A stretch of 64,000 nt of DNA, taken from contig OX485806.1 in the NCBI GenBank assembly GCA_950295325.1, positions 42,098,001 through 42,162,000 on the forward strand, written 5' to 3'. The number at the start of each line of letters is the position of its first letter. Position 1 is the first letter of the stretch. The position numbers and the translations under genes were made by a program. Source of the stretch: Polytrichum commune. Taxonomy: Eukaryota; Streptophyta; Polytrichopsida; Polytrichales; Polytrichaceae. Below the pieces are notes generated by a model. It did no database searches, was not told where the DNA came from, and saw only the letters and a program-made list of their open reading frames with translations. Of the stretch, positions 1 through 11,224 are shown piece by piece.

Positions 1-883
1 GCACATATCAAAGGCATCTGCACTGGAACCTTCACAAACCAACCACAAAATAATCAACACCTTCAGTAAAGAGATTGAATTGCAACCCATAATTTACACA
101 CAAAAAGTGAGAACATGCAAAGAACCAGGCTCATACATCCGGACTATTTCCTACTGTTAAGACACATTTCTCCAACTGATCATTTACAGGCTCGTCAAGT
201 AAACACAGGAACAAAAGTTCCAGAGTCAGATCAGCTATCAACAAGGGCACCATTGATGAAGCAATGAACTCTATATGACTGACTGCTAGGCCAGCAAAGT
301 ATGGTTCACAAATGCAAGCTGACGGCAAACAACCACAATCTCATGCTTAATCTTGTCACCCTCGGAGCCAAACATCACGAAAGGTGGACAACAAACAAGG
401 GTTTGAGGAGGTTGTCTGGGTTTGTACCCGAAGAACCCACAATTTCCTCCCACAAGCATATTCTAACTTGACACACATACAACAATGCAAGCATTGGTTG
501 CACCTCACACAAAATAGTGGAATGGGGCTCCAACTTGCTGGTCCTCCAAAACATGGAGTCGAAACAAGTTGCCTAAGGGAGAGTTAGGTTTTCAGATCTA
601 GAGTTTGGAGGAGAACATGCCGGTGTGACTGTGCGGGCGACCATTGACCACATGCCATGGTTCCAGTTTGGGCGGATGGAAAGAGAGAACACCCACAACC
701 CAAGAATAACAAAACCCAAGAAATTGATCCAACCCACATGCTGGATTTTGCACTCAATAATAGTTGGAGTTGTTCCTGGACCTTTGCCACACGTTTGTTG
801 CGATCGGCCTCATAGGTGTTTGGTTGTTGCTCAGCAAAGCCTTCATCCCAAACGCCCCCTCCCTCTTCCACACTCCCTTCCTA
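1..883. other. no gene recognised
   Basis: Short open frames occur on both strands, but none shows a recognisable domain or a long uninterrupted reading. The stretch is unique-looking, moderately AT-rich and carries no terminal repeats that I can see. Confidence 0.5.
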
Positions 884-1258
884 CTATGTGTTCCCTCCCT
901 CCTGTGCGCTACCTCCATAGTCCCTGATGCACTCTATGTCCTCCCTTCCTTCCACAAACACTCGTTTACGCTTTGCCTCCCGCCTCTCCGCCTCCTTTTG
1001 CCCCTGGTCATTCAAGTTGGCCTCCCAATCCCCTATCCTCTGGTCGCAATTGCTCCCTCCCACGTCTCTTCTTCCCTCATCTGCATGCCTCAATTCGCAT
1101 TGACCTCTCCCTTCGATGCATTGGAATACATGTTGCAAAGAGCCAGTGCCAAGAAACTCGACCTCTCTGCTCGCCTGGACAACTCCAACGCCAGCATGCC
1201 GCAATAATTTGGCACGCCCAAAGAATCTCAGGCAGGCAGTCGTGGAGGACTTCTCCAT
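884..1258 (-). pseudogene. open frame, charged coiled-coil-like, unidentified
   Basis: A 124-codon minus-strand frame. Its second half is rich in E, R, K and Q in a pattern that could form a coiled coil (for example AERREAKRKRVFVEGRED). The opposite strand is also open here, so chance is not excluded. Such charged segments occur in retrotransposon gag proteins, but I see no zinc knuckle or other diagnostic motif. No promoter or partner gene is visible. It could be an old gag remnant, an exon of a dead gene, or noise. Confidence 0.2.
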
Positions 1259-1529
1259 GCGAAGGAAGGATTATACGCATACAACTCACTAACCTAGGCA
1301 CATACAATACCCTAGCTGAGGACATGGCTGAGGTGGGTGCCACATTCACCATGTTTGGTGACTGTCACCCACATGGGCAACTGCGTGGACGGACAACACA
1401 TCAGAAGTATTTGCAGCCTGCAAGGCATCTGATCATGTTCATATTTCTTTGCTAAGAACCCAATGATGAGTGGACATTATTGTGCAAATTACACAATGAC
1501 ACATTTTGTGCGTTCAAAGTAATTTTGCC

Positions 1530-1850
1530 CGCATGTGAGAAAGAATCATCATACCCTTGAATGCGTCCTAGTCCGGATGGAGAGTCCTTTGTCACACATA
1601 CTAGGCTATCCTTGACAAATGCAATTTTGTTCCATGAAGTGTGAGTGAAGTGGTGTGTATAACACCATTTTATTAACACATGCAAGCATTCACAAATGCT
1701 TGATCACCATACAATGTCAATGTAACAATTAACCAATTGAATTCCCTTCATACGCAAATCTAATGGCCCTAACCCTCCCTATGAATTCACCCAAGCTCCC
1801 AAGTCCCTCTCCTTCGACAATGCATCCAATCCCATCCAACGACCTGCCTC
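1530..1850 (+). repeat. dispersed repeat R1, copy 1
   Basis: Clearly similar, in the same orientation, to 57850-58140. Shared landmarks in order are AAGAATCATCA, CCCTTGAATGCGT, AGTCCGG-TGGAGA, TTGTTCCAT, AAGTGGTGTGTATA-CACC and a run like ATTCACAAA. A weaker match begins near 27965 at AGTCCGGGTG. The family is not identified. Confidence 0.6.
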
Positions 1851-2332
1851 AACCGTCTTAAATGTTGATGAAATCCTAGTATATCTAAATAACCTTCACA
1901 GTCTAATCAGTGCACGCAAGATTTTAAGAGGCAACTCAGTAGTTTAGTTTCGTCATTTCCATATTCATGAGATCTTCAGAAAGGTGTGCAACTCCACTGT
2001 TACTTGCTTACTGCCCGATTGAACCTCCCTAGTCGCATGGAGATCAAAGCTCCGGCGAACGCTTCTGCAAAGGAACGATGACTGTGATTTTGCCACAGTG
2101 CTTCTTCCTGTAAAGGATTTCATTGACGCACTTGTTCACCACACCGGCAATGTCATTCTCTTGCGAAACATATGCCACTCCATATTTAGGGAAGTCATCG
2201 GTGACATATTATGCATCTTGTTCAACAGGCGTGCAAGATCAAATTTCACAATTCTGCTTAGAATGAGTAATGTGCCTACAAAATTCAAGTTCTTGCACCA
2301 CCACTGTGGTGAGATACTACGCAGACTGCGAC

Positions 2333-2779
2333 CTAAAAACTGGGCCTTATGTATGTGCACCTAAACTTCACTACTTCGCAATCAAGTTCATGAGTTGTTT
2401 CAGAAGATTGTATGAATATCCCCGTAGTTTGCACCTCAGATTGCACATAGTTCACTCTCAACTTCTTTTGAGCCGTAGTATGCCAACTCATACCTGCATG
2501 TTGAGGTCCATTTCTTTGGAGCACAATCAATGGATCCCCCATGGCTAACATTGCCAAGGTGAAGGCATCGACGAGTTTTGCTATCGGTGGATTTTGTTTC
2601 GAAGTTTTGGGGAAAACTTTATGTAGTTCTTCTTTCAAGTGAGGTGGAAGCTCGTCTAGGACTCGAGACTGCTTTTGAATGAGCTTAGTCAAGTCTCCAA
2701 GGACACTCTTATGGATTTGGCCCTGGTCAGTATTGATACAAATTGTGATCACTAGCTTGAACATGCGCAAAACCACCAA
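2333..2779 (-). pseudogene. exon-like open frame, possibly the 3' part of the TRANK1-like pseudogene
   Basis: A 148-codon frame on the same strand as, and downstream of, the relic at 3791-4600. Residues 30-90 look like a real soluble protein (DLTKLIQKQSRVLDELPPHL, then a region with VDAFTLAMLAMGDPLIVLQR). I place it with the TRANK1-like relic only by strand and order. I do not recognise its sequence on its own. It could be the last exon of that dead gene or an unrelated remnant. Confidence 0.3.
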
Positions 2780-3790
2780 TGGCTAGTACATCCCTTTGTT
2801 TATTTTGGAGACGTTGAATCACTTCTCAAGCTCCAGGATGTTGACGAGAAGCTCAAGAATAAGGTCAGCAGCATCCTTTAGCAAATCTACAGCATTGCAA
2901 ATAGAGTTTGTTATATAGCTAATCAGAACTATGCTAGAAAGCTCAATGCCCAAAAGAACCTCCATACTACACTGAACATTTGAATTAGTGTGGCACAAAT
3001 ATCAGTGTGCTATGGTATTTAACGTGGGCTTCCTATCTTGTCATGTAGCACCAAGTGTACTCATTGCCACCCGTGGTTGCAAGACAACTTTTGTGAGTCA
3101 CACTATATCAAATGTTGTGTTTAGCCTCTGACCTCTAGGCGTTGTGGTGAGTACAATATATGCAGGTGTATAGGTTTCAACATCAACTCCTTGATCAGTG
3201 TACCAAAGCTCTACAATCCTACAACTCTACATCCCAACAAATGGACAAATTCCCCACAAATACAACTTCTTCATTGAATTTCTACCACTAATATTCTTTT
3301 GAGTCTCCTATACTAGATGAATTCTGAAGAAGGATTTAGCATCTTGTATCATCTTACATCATCTGCTACTATTCTTCCACCAGCAGAATGACATACATAG
3401 ATCAAAGTCGCCATGAAACTCAAAGAGTGGACAACAAAGCTTCAAAAGGAAATTCCACCGTAGGAACATACATAATATTCGGATTCGTGAAAGTATAAAC
3501 AAAATTAAACATCACTGCATGAGCTCTGTACCTTGCAGAATCCAGTGGCCACCAACACACCTTGAGTTAAGCAGAAAATAATAGTAAGGTTCATAATGCT
3601 TGCCGCCCATGTAACACAGTGCCATACTCTATGTAACGAGCATGCTCTTCAGGTGTGTGCAATATGCTTATGTTGCGATAACTCCTCTCTCAAAAAGGCT
3701 CGGAAACACCATTGGGGAGATGTATCCTGGTGCACAAAAGTCCTCCCAGGTGTAGACATCTCTCAAAGACAACATAAACCACTGATCCTT
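2780..3790. other. no coding signal; possible introns of the minus-strand relic
   Basis: Stops are frequent in all frames. The stretch lies between two minus-strand coding-like blocks and may be former intron. No repeats were seen. Confidence 0.4.
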
Positions 3791-4600
3791 TCAGACAACC
3801 TCAAGTAGTTGAGTATCAAAGAATTGGGAGGCTAAATCTGCAAATTCCCAAACAGACAGTGTCTGCTCATTGTTTTTCTTTCCTAATGCACTGAGAGAAG
3901 AATTCACCAGCCAATGGGCTATTGAGTACTCAACAGTGACAGTACGCAGTTGTCTTGTCACACCTAAATAGGAATTTATACATTCCAACATTGGCTCATC
4001 TTCTTCTCTCCCCCTCCCTTCTGAAGCCCAATGCATTAATGAAAGACACAATGCACTCGCTCTAGTCGTTCCAAACCTTCATAAGATTTGGGACCTGATC
4101 CCTCAACAAGCCAGTAATAACTGTGTTATCGTCCCCTTCCTGTTTAATTGCACACTGTTCAATTACAATGCATCCAAGCTCTTGAAGTACAAGATGAGAG
4201 CTTAATAGCTGCAGCCTTATGACTTTCAACTTTCGCTCTTGCTTGTAGTTTTTTTCGTAGATCTCAATTTTGGCAGAGGTCACAGACTGAAAATGTGCAG
4301 TTCCTGTATGATGGCAGCATCCACATTGGATTTATGTTGCACCACCAGAGAGTTTGCATGCTCAAGTACTTGGATTACTTCATGGGTGAGGAGCTTTGGC
4401 CAACCTTTGTTGCCACCTTTCCACAAAATCTCCAAGGTTGCAAAATGGAGGAGCTTCTCCAATGCCAACGAGATTGAACCCGCTTTCTCAAAGAGTGTCG
4501 CTGCATATTTTGGGTTTCCACTTGCCTTGGCCAACTCGGCAGCCTTTTCAACATTCTTGAATAATCATGAAACTTTGTTCAAAATTTTCCCACTAATCAT
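3791..4600 (-). pseudogene. TRANK1/UvrD-like helicase C-terminal region, pseudogene
   Basis: Reading the minus strand from about 4590, one frame gives a helical-repeat segment: NVEKAAELAKASGNPKYAA, then LFEKAGSISLALEKLL, then FATLEILWKGGNKGWPKLL. The pairing of an 'AELAxASGNxKxAAxLFEKAGS' helix pair with '(L/I)LWxxGxKGWP' is typical of plant TRANK1-like (TPR and UvrD-like) large helicases, as far as I recall the family. The frame hits TGA near 4282. The reading then resumes in another frame (TSAKIEIYEKNYKQERKLKV) and stops at TAG after VWND near 4062. One frameshift and at least two stops mark it as dead. The helicase core would lie upstream (above 4.6 kb) but is not visible, so this is a truncated or fragmented copy. 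Confidence 0.45.
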
Positions 4601-4639
4601 ATATTGAGATTTCAATGTTGACATCTTTGAGAACACCTG

Positions 4640-5733
4640 AACAAAGCGACTCAGAAAGAGTAGAAGTACTACAAAATTGACTCCCACATGCTTCTCCAAT
4701 ATGAACAATTTTTACAAACTAATTGATAGGTAAAACTGGATACTGAATGCCACATACCTCACCACCTTCTCCGGAGTTAGACTTTCGTCCAAATGGTAGT
4801 CAAAGCAGCAATCTTGCGCTTGATGCTCCATAGCATCTGAGTGTTGAGGCGATGACTGTCTACAGCTTCCAGAATCCATACATACACACACATGACAACG
4901 TTCCGCACGGATTCGGCCAAAAACCTGACATGGATTATGAAATCTGAAATAATAACAACACATTTTGTTGCCAAGTTCATGTGTCCAACATGAACGCCTT
5001 GTACATGATCATACTCCTGCATCCGCGTATGTTTCGCATGCAACAATACTTCCTGTTTGTGCAAAAACCCGTTCCCCTGGAAAAATCGGTTGATGCTTGG
5101 GTAGTAGACACCCTGGGAGAGTACAAGCCCATCAAGGGAAAGGGGAGGAAATGACCAAAATACAAATGGCCCGGGGGGTGCCAATGACACCCGGCACGGG
5201 TGCCAAGCCACCCACATATGGTGGCCACCCTCGGCAGTGCATTGTGCAACCCATGAACGCCAACCCGCTTGCAACCTTTTGCCCAAAACCCAAACCCGAC
5301 ACCCAAAAAACGCCACCCAAGGCTACCAAAACGGTGGCGGTCACCTGAACGGGTTGACATGGCAACCATCACCCAAGTAAACCAAGTTACACCCAACTTT
5401 TGTTGGCATATACCCAAACTGCAGTCACGGCGGCAGTCAGACAGCGGGTTACAGTAAGAATGGCAGTGGATACAGACCCTGCCATCACCGCAGAGGAGGG
5501 TTGATTTGGACACGATTCCTTCTAGTGACGCCCTAACCGTGGAAAAATAAGCCTCCACTAACATTTGCAAACTACTTTCTTCAACCACAAAGCCTTACTA
5601 GCCATAAATTTAGATGTACCTACATCTAACGGTTAGCATGTATGGCCGATACCAACATAACTAACTTTCTCTAAAACTCCTAAATACAACGGTCGTCATT
5701 TCCTATTTTTTTGATCAAACAACTTTCATTTGC
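4640..5733. other. intergenic, locally GC-rich, no gene supported
   Basis: Contains a 203-codon minus-strand frame (4977-5588) with no domain and biased composition. The plus strand at 5160-5450 is rich in CCCAAACCC-like runs and an imperfect palindrome built from GGTGCC and GGCACC near 5175-5210. I do not call a gene here. Confidence 0.4.
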
Positions 5734-5958
5734 TTGATGTCATATTCTGCTTGCACCTTCATCTACTTGATGCTTCATCTGTTTGATGTCGTATTCCACT
5801 TGTGTCTTTATTTATTCAACGCAATCCTCGACTCACACCTTCATCCATTTGACACAGTCCTCCACTCATGCCTTCGTCTACTCACATCTTCATCCATTCG
5901 ACGCTTCATCTGTTCGACACAGTTATCCACTCACGTTTTCATCCACTCGACATCATGC
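5734..5958 (+). repeat. 33-bp minisatellite with 16-bp half-units
   Basis: Degenerate tandem units of 33 bp (5734-5765, 5782-5814, 5815-5847, 5913-5945) of the form TTYGACRCAGTCCTCCACTC followed by AYNCCTTCATCCA. They are interspersed with 16-bp half units (5766-5781 and 5897-5912, both close to TTCGACGCTTCATCTG) and one extended 49-bp unit (5848-5896). The 33-bp length keeps frames open, which explains the small ORFs here. Confidence 0.75.
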
Positions 5959-6795
5959 TGGTCTTTGTCTCTTGTCTAATTATCTTAATAATACCAATTA
6001 AATGATTTTAATCTAGTTTCTAATAACTAATTTCATTTTTTATTAAATCGTGAACCTCAATCCAAACTGCGAAGGTTTGGTTGGTTCACGGTGGGTAAAT
6101 AGTAAAATTCCTCTAAAATGTGAAGGTAAAAATAACTCAAAATAATTTACACATACTTATGTAGTAAAATCTTCTTTGTATTTGCCTACATATTATTTCC
6201 TACTTTACCACTAGCTCATTTCATCAATCAATGCAACCAATCAGATTTGAAACCGAGTTGGTGCATACCTAACATCATTCTCTTAAACTACGCGCATCCA
6301 AAAGCGGATGCTTTAAACTCTGGTTGCTACCTATATATTCATTGTTTAGGGTAACTTCAAGTGGGGTTGTTTTTTTCCGCTCAACATCATACCGTTTAAT
6401 TGTTTAAATATTTTAATAATTCTAATTAACTAACATTGGTTTAATTTCTAACAACTTACTTTCTTTTTTAATAGACCGTGAGCCTTAACTTAAATCACAA
6501 ACGGTATGGATGGCACAAATGTGTCGGTCGTATGCAGGACACTTTGTAAGTGTAACGGACCAAGAATCTCTCAATTATTTTGGCCAGTGACGTTCCATTG
6601 GATTGTACGTCATAATTTTAGTAATAGTCATTAGATCTAATTAACTAGGTGTTTTCCTTTTTTATTTAATTATTGTAACCAACCTTGAGGTGGAGTTTTG
6701 GTGTAAAAACGTACCATTAGTGGGGCATCGAGAGTGAGGGGGACATGGTTTGGCACTAGAAATAGTATTATACAGCATGATATGTGTAAGAAAGT
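5959..6795. other. AT-rich intergenic DNA
   Basis: No coding frame, terminal repeat or RNA gene recognised. Tracts of TAATT and TTTAAT are common. Confidence 0.5.
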
Positions 6796-7170
6796 TTACA
6801 CCTTGTAGGCTTTACAACACTTGTTGTTAGTGCAGGTTGGGAAATAAGTGTTATCCAAAGTGGCCAAGTGAATGAAGTTATTGGGATATGTTTCCATCAC
6901 CCAATATGGCCTTAGCCAAAGGGCATCAAACTTCCCTATGAATACCAATTGTTTAGCATCTTGGAGCATTACCAAAATACCAGGGGTGAATTCACGCATT
7001 TTGTGTTTCTTATCCAAAAAAATCTTACACCGTCGCTGCGTCATTTCCACATGTTGCGCACTAAGGCGTAGGGACTCATTAAGACCCTCTAACATGAGCG
7101 TACTGTCTCGAATGGATTTGAAGATAGGCATGCATGCTTTAATCGCGATATGAAAGAAGGGGATCTCCAA
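6796..7170 (-). pseudogene. Ty3/gypsy integrase C-terminal fragment
   Basis: A 124-codon frame matching the C-terminal end of non-chromovirus plant gypsy pol: LxEGLNESLRLSAQHVEMTQ, RRCKIFLDKKHKMREFTPG, DAKQLVFIGKFDALWLRPYW and a terminal YFPTCTNNKCCKAYKV. This corresponds to the segment after the integrase core (usual form 'GKFDxLWxGPYxV...FPTRT...CKEY'). The catalytic core is absent. Upstream (7175 onward) the sequence is non-LTR element, so the gypsy copy is cut by a junction. The start codon in the frame is fortuitous. Confidence 0.75.
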
Positions 7171-7174
7171 CTCT

Positions 7175-9570
7175 ATGGAATTTTGGCTTTATTGGTGGTT
7201 ACTTCTTATTGCATGTTCCATTGAAGGAATGGAACTAGGTGTTTGCCAAAGTATGTGTGTGGTTCAATTTGGGTGAGATTGTGGAAGTTTTTAAGTTTGG
7301 AAGGTGATGTTTTTGGGTTTATATGTATGTTTTGATGTTTGGTTTGAGTTTGGAGATATCGGAACATCTTGTGATGATACATTTGGATAAGTTAAGCTCC
7401 ATATGTGCCCATTATGAGAATTTTGTAGTTTCATATTTTATGGTTGTAGGTTGTAGATTGTTGATGTCCATGATAATGATCGCTAGGTCATTTTTGTATG
7501 TTGTGGTGTTGCATGATGTTCATGTAGTGTTGACGTAGTAGTTGGAGTAATTTTTTTTCTAGCCATATGAGTTGTGGTTCTAGGAAAATGATCAACATGT
7601 ATGGGCTTAATGTGTCACCTTGGATGGTTCCTTTAATGATTTGGAGGGGTAATGTCAATCCAAAGTGATTTTGGTTGTCTATGAATATGTTGCCTACCAA
7701 CTCTACAACATCCTAAGGGTAGCCCATGCCATCCATAATTGCTAGTAATGGACCGTGGTCAATGGAACCAAATGCGTTTTCCAAAGTCAATTGTAGGCTA
7801 CTTATATGCCTTTGTTAATAAGTATTGTTTCTTCAAGTGTTGCTAGAATAATTTGGATATGTCTTTTGGTATTACGTTGGGGAAGGAAGATTTTTTGGGC
7901 TCAACTGTAGCAATTTATATTTTTCTTCATAACTTGTGACGAGGGATGTTAATGTGCTAGTGTGCAATTTGTATATGGTCTTGACTAATGCTATGGGTCT
8001 ATAGTTTGTCAATAGTAACAGGTCTTTTTTAAGTAGTAGGATGGTTTTTCTATGTTTCCAAAAGGGGTATTTTCTTTTGCTTGTAGCATTGTTGGAAGAG
8101 TATGAATAGCATGGGTAGATCACTTAGTGCATTTTAAAAACGACGTGCGGCATAATATAGAGAGGATTAAAATCATTGAAATAAAAATTATAAAGGAATT
8201 CCAAATAATGAAGGGGCCATTAAATGTAGACAATCCCATTATAAGTAAGTTAGATGGACATAAAACGTGGGCCATTATTTTTTTGTAAAATTAATATAGG
8301 GGCTGAAGATAAGGATCCTAGAAGGTATGTTTAGTATGGTATGTAAAGGGGTTCACAACGTGGGAGTCTGGGTAACTCCAACTCTTAGATCATGAATTCT
8401 GCTTGTTTTTTTGTGTAAACTGCTGGTATTTTGTCTTCCTCTAAACCCTAAACTCACATGCACATGCAACTCCAGAATTACAGGACTCCTAAATCGCTGC
8501 CGTTCTTCCCGTTTTCAAATGAGTTTGGATCAACATTTTGTAAACCGCATGTTGTGTTTGTGAACACACGGACACTTTTCCTTTGTTTCCACCCTTGTCC
8601 TATTTGTGGGGTACTTGGGGTTATTTTGTACGTGCTGTAACATTATGGACTCCACCCTAAATTGTAAATTCTGAACCCGCTATACTATGTTCTGTGTTTT
8701 TGGTCACTTGCATTGCAATGACCGCTATGGTATTTGTGTTGACATCTCCTATGTGTTTTCATCATAACCATGTTTGCAATGGTATTACTTTGCTATGGTC
8801 TCCTATGTGTTTTCTTCATAACTCTATTTGCAATGGTATTGTTGTTCGCACCCTTCTTTGTTTCCATGCTTTCCCTCAACACTCGTCAATTGCGTTAGGA
8901 AGTAGATTAGCTTTTATTACTTAAAAAGAATATAGAGTACAAAAAATTGCAGTGACTTGGACAATATAAGTAATGGAAGGGTGCAAACAAATGGGCCATT
9001 TTTGAAATTTAAGTAATTATAGGGAGGCTTTAATTCAACTCTTGAAGGTAAATAGCCCCCCCCCCCAAAAAAAAACCCCCAGCCGCACGTGGTGCACAAA
9101 AATGCTTTAGAGTGATCTACCCGTGATGAATAGTAAGTCATGAAAGGGTGATAGGAGTGCTTTGATTATTTCATTTGGTATGTTGTCAGGCCCTAGTGCC
9201 TTGCCATGTGTTAATATTTTGAGAATGTTGTCATACATTTTTCTAGAAAAATTATCAAAGATAGATGTGATGGGGGACCGGGGGTTCCTCTAATTTCTAA
9301 TATGGTGCCTTTAGGTCAGCACACATGCATATGTTTGGATGACCAATGGGTCTTTGCAAGTGGAGGCTTGTTTTTTGAAAGACAGTTGTTGAAATATGTG
9401 TGATGCAGTGGTTATGTGTACCAGATTTGATATGATGTTGTTGTGGTCGTTTAGACAATCCAAGGTAAGTCAGTCGAGAATTTTAATATTTTTTTGCGGA
9501 CCATTTTAGGTTTATTGTTTACTAATGTCATGTATTCTTTTGAAAGAATTTAAGCCTTTTAGGGTTGTTT
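7175..9570 (-). mobile_element. non-LTR retrotransposon (LINE) fragment, reverse transcriptase region
   Basis: Minus-strand reading gives, 5' to 3': HGKALGPDNIPNEIIKALLS (9130-9200); after an interruption, TNYRPIALVKTIYKLHTSTL (about 8010); then LQIIKGTIQGDTLSPYMLII (about 7620); then HMELNLSKC-like downstream sequence towards 7190. It belongs to the same family as the element at 58765-64000: GKAPGPDNI, NNYRPIALANTIYKLYTN and ISRGTIQGD occur there in the same order. Multiple stops and frameshifts show it is dead. It is split by a hAT-like insertion at 8110-9125. Confidence 0.8.
8110..9125. mobile_element. non-autonomous hAT-like DNA transposon
   Basis: 1016 bp, flanked by a perfect 8-bp duplication ATGAATAG (8102-8109 and 9126-9133). 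Terminal inverted repeats are CATGGGTAGATCACTTAGTG at the left and, as reverse complement, CACGGGTAGATCACTCTAAA at the right, followed by GCATTTT on both. An 8-bp target duplication with ends starting CA-GGG is the hAT pattern. It sits between RT motifs of a LINE, whose reading resumes on both sides. Inside there is no transposase, a roughly 55-bp internal duplication (CTCCTATGTGTTTTC repeated at about 8746 and 8800), and a C-run/A-run at 9055-9080. Confidence 0.85.
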
Positions 9571-9596
9571 GTTTGGCAGTTATTTTTGTGTTTCAG

Positions 9597-9643
9597 GGTC
9601 ACAATAATTTGAGCACCACATTGTCCCACAAATTATTGTGACC
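9597..9643. repeat. perfect 15-bp hairpin
   Basis: GGTCACAATAATTTG (9597-9611) and CAAATTATTGTGACC (9629-9643) are exact reverse complements around a 17-nt spacer. No U-run follows on either strand. The function is unknown. Confidence 0.7.
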
Positions 9644-10529
9644 TACCACTCTCTCATTTGGTTAAGTATTTCTCTTAAGTGCTCAATTTGTACACTCTTA
9701 TGTGCAATGAGATTGCCTTTGCGAATAGGTTGCTTCTTTACCCATGCAAAATACCTTGGGTCATAGTCAAATAATAAAAAGTTTCAAATTTGTCTATTAT
9801 GTCTTTTAACAACTGCAATCCAAAAAACAAATAAATAACCGATCTAAAATTTATTGCTATGGTCATCGGGCAACCTAATTGCACATATTGGTGTAGTTTC
9901 TACACATGCACATGCACTTTGTATGCAACTTATAAAACTTGTGCATAGTCTGATAATTGTCATGAGAGATCGCTCATCCAAGAGCGAATAGGTTATAATA
10001 ATTTGTCAGACTTTTGAATCCATAGAGGTGCGATATCATCCATTCTTTCCAAGTTTTGTCCATGAGCTCATCAAGGTGATATCCGACTCGAGTAAGTGGA
10101 TGACTTATCACTTCCATGATTTTTCTTCCACTCTCCTCTTGTTGGTTAACTAGTCCAAAATTAGTAGATTCAAGTTAATATGTGGGCATAGGCTAGAATC
10201 ACATGTAGGACTGAGGCAGCCTCACAAGACCAATCAGATCATTTCATGCTTGACTCTAAAGTCAAATAAATCTTTAGTATGCAAATTGATCATGCTCAAA
10301 CTTGAGATAAATTTGATATAAGAGTCCGATTGGCTTAGGATTTGTGCCACTCAAGTAAAGGGGTTTATCAAAAATTGACCTCATATAGGTTTATGGTTGT
10401 TTCATCCCAAATTCTTAATTTTACAAGATTGATATAGAGTCTCTGATGTTAGCATTGGGTTTCAACATGCTAATAAAGAAATACTCAAGCTTTAAAATGT
10501 TTCCAATGTTTTCACCTTCAACTTACTTG
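9644..10529. other. intergenic, nothing recognised
   Basis: No supported gene, terminal repeat or RNA. Confidence 0.45.
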
Positions 10530-11224
10530 AGTGGCTTAAATCATTGGCTAGTCACCTCCAACATATGTCATAGAGGACATTGTATTTCATCTTTACAAAT
10601 GCCATAATGCAATTTTTGCCCACAATTTAAGTCTAGGGTCTCATGCAATGTAGCAATAACCTGTCGCAATATTTGAGGAGAAATTTTTTTTTTTTGGTCA
10701 AGTATAGTGATCTCTATGGTGTTCAAATTGGTGAGGGGGTTCAATAAGACATCACACTTACTCCAACACATTGGACAAGTAACCCAATGGTTGGCTTAGA
10801 GAGACAATATTCTAATAGCATCTCTATGGCTACCACCATCTCCTTGCAACAATATTTTCGAGGCAACACATGCATAATGATCATCACTGCATCCCACCAC
10901 ATCTCTTGAACATGTCAACAAAGATTTGAAGGCACCAAAATGAAGAGGGGACTTTATTTTTGTGTAAGTATATAGTGGGTCTTCTATCCCAATCAAACCA
11001 CTCTTAATTCTAAAAAGTCTTACATCAAAGATTACATAGTTAATATGCGTAAAATAGTCTAACACATTTTTGGGACTATAAAACCATAATTTTCTATTTG
11101 GTTCAGCATAACATGTATATTTTGTTCGAATTTTGACACGTGTTGTTATCTCATTGGTTCTTATGCTCGAAAATCCCACATGGATATTCCATTCCAATAT
11201 CATAAGTGGTGAACCAAAGAGCAT
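10530..11224 (-). pseudogene. unidentified, nearly open coding frame
   Basis: From ATG at 11224 one frame stays open for 142 codons, hits a single stop near 10796, and stays in the same frame through 10568 (NHWVTCPMCWSKCDVLLNPL, then CGQKLHYGICKDEIQCPL). About 219 codons thus carry one stop. The second half has paired cysteines (CPMCWSKC and a later CGQ...C...C), which could be a metal-binding fold, but I do not recognise the family. No introns or promoter are evident. It may be a recent pseudogene, a coding exon with a terminal stop, or a transposon fragment. Confidence 0.35.

Noticed and set aside
5269-5330. Telomere-like AAACCC runs
   Set aside because: Irregular CCCAAACCC-type motifs, not a TTTAGGG array.
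4977-5588. 203-codon minus-strand open frame
   Set aside because: No domain, odd composition (G/W/C-rich from GGGT/CCCA runs), and overlapping frames open on both strands.
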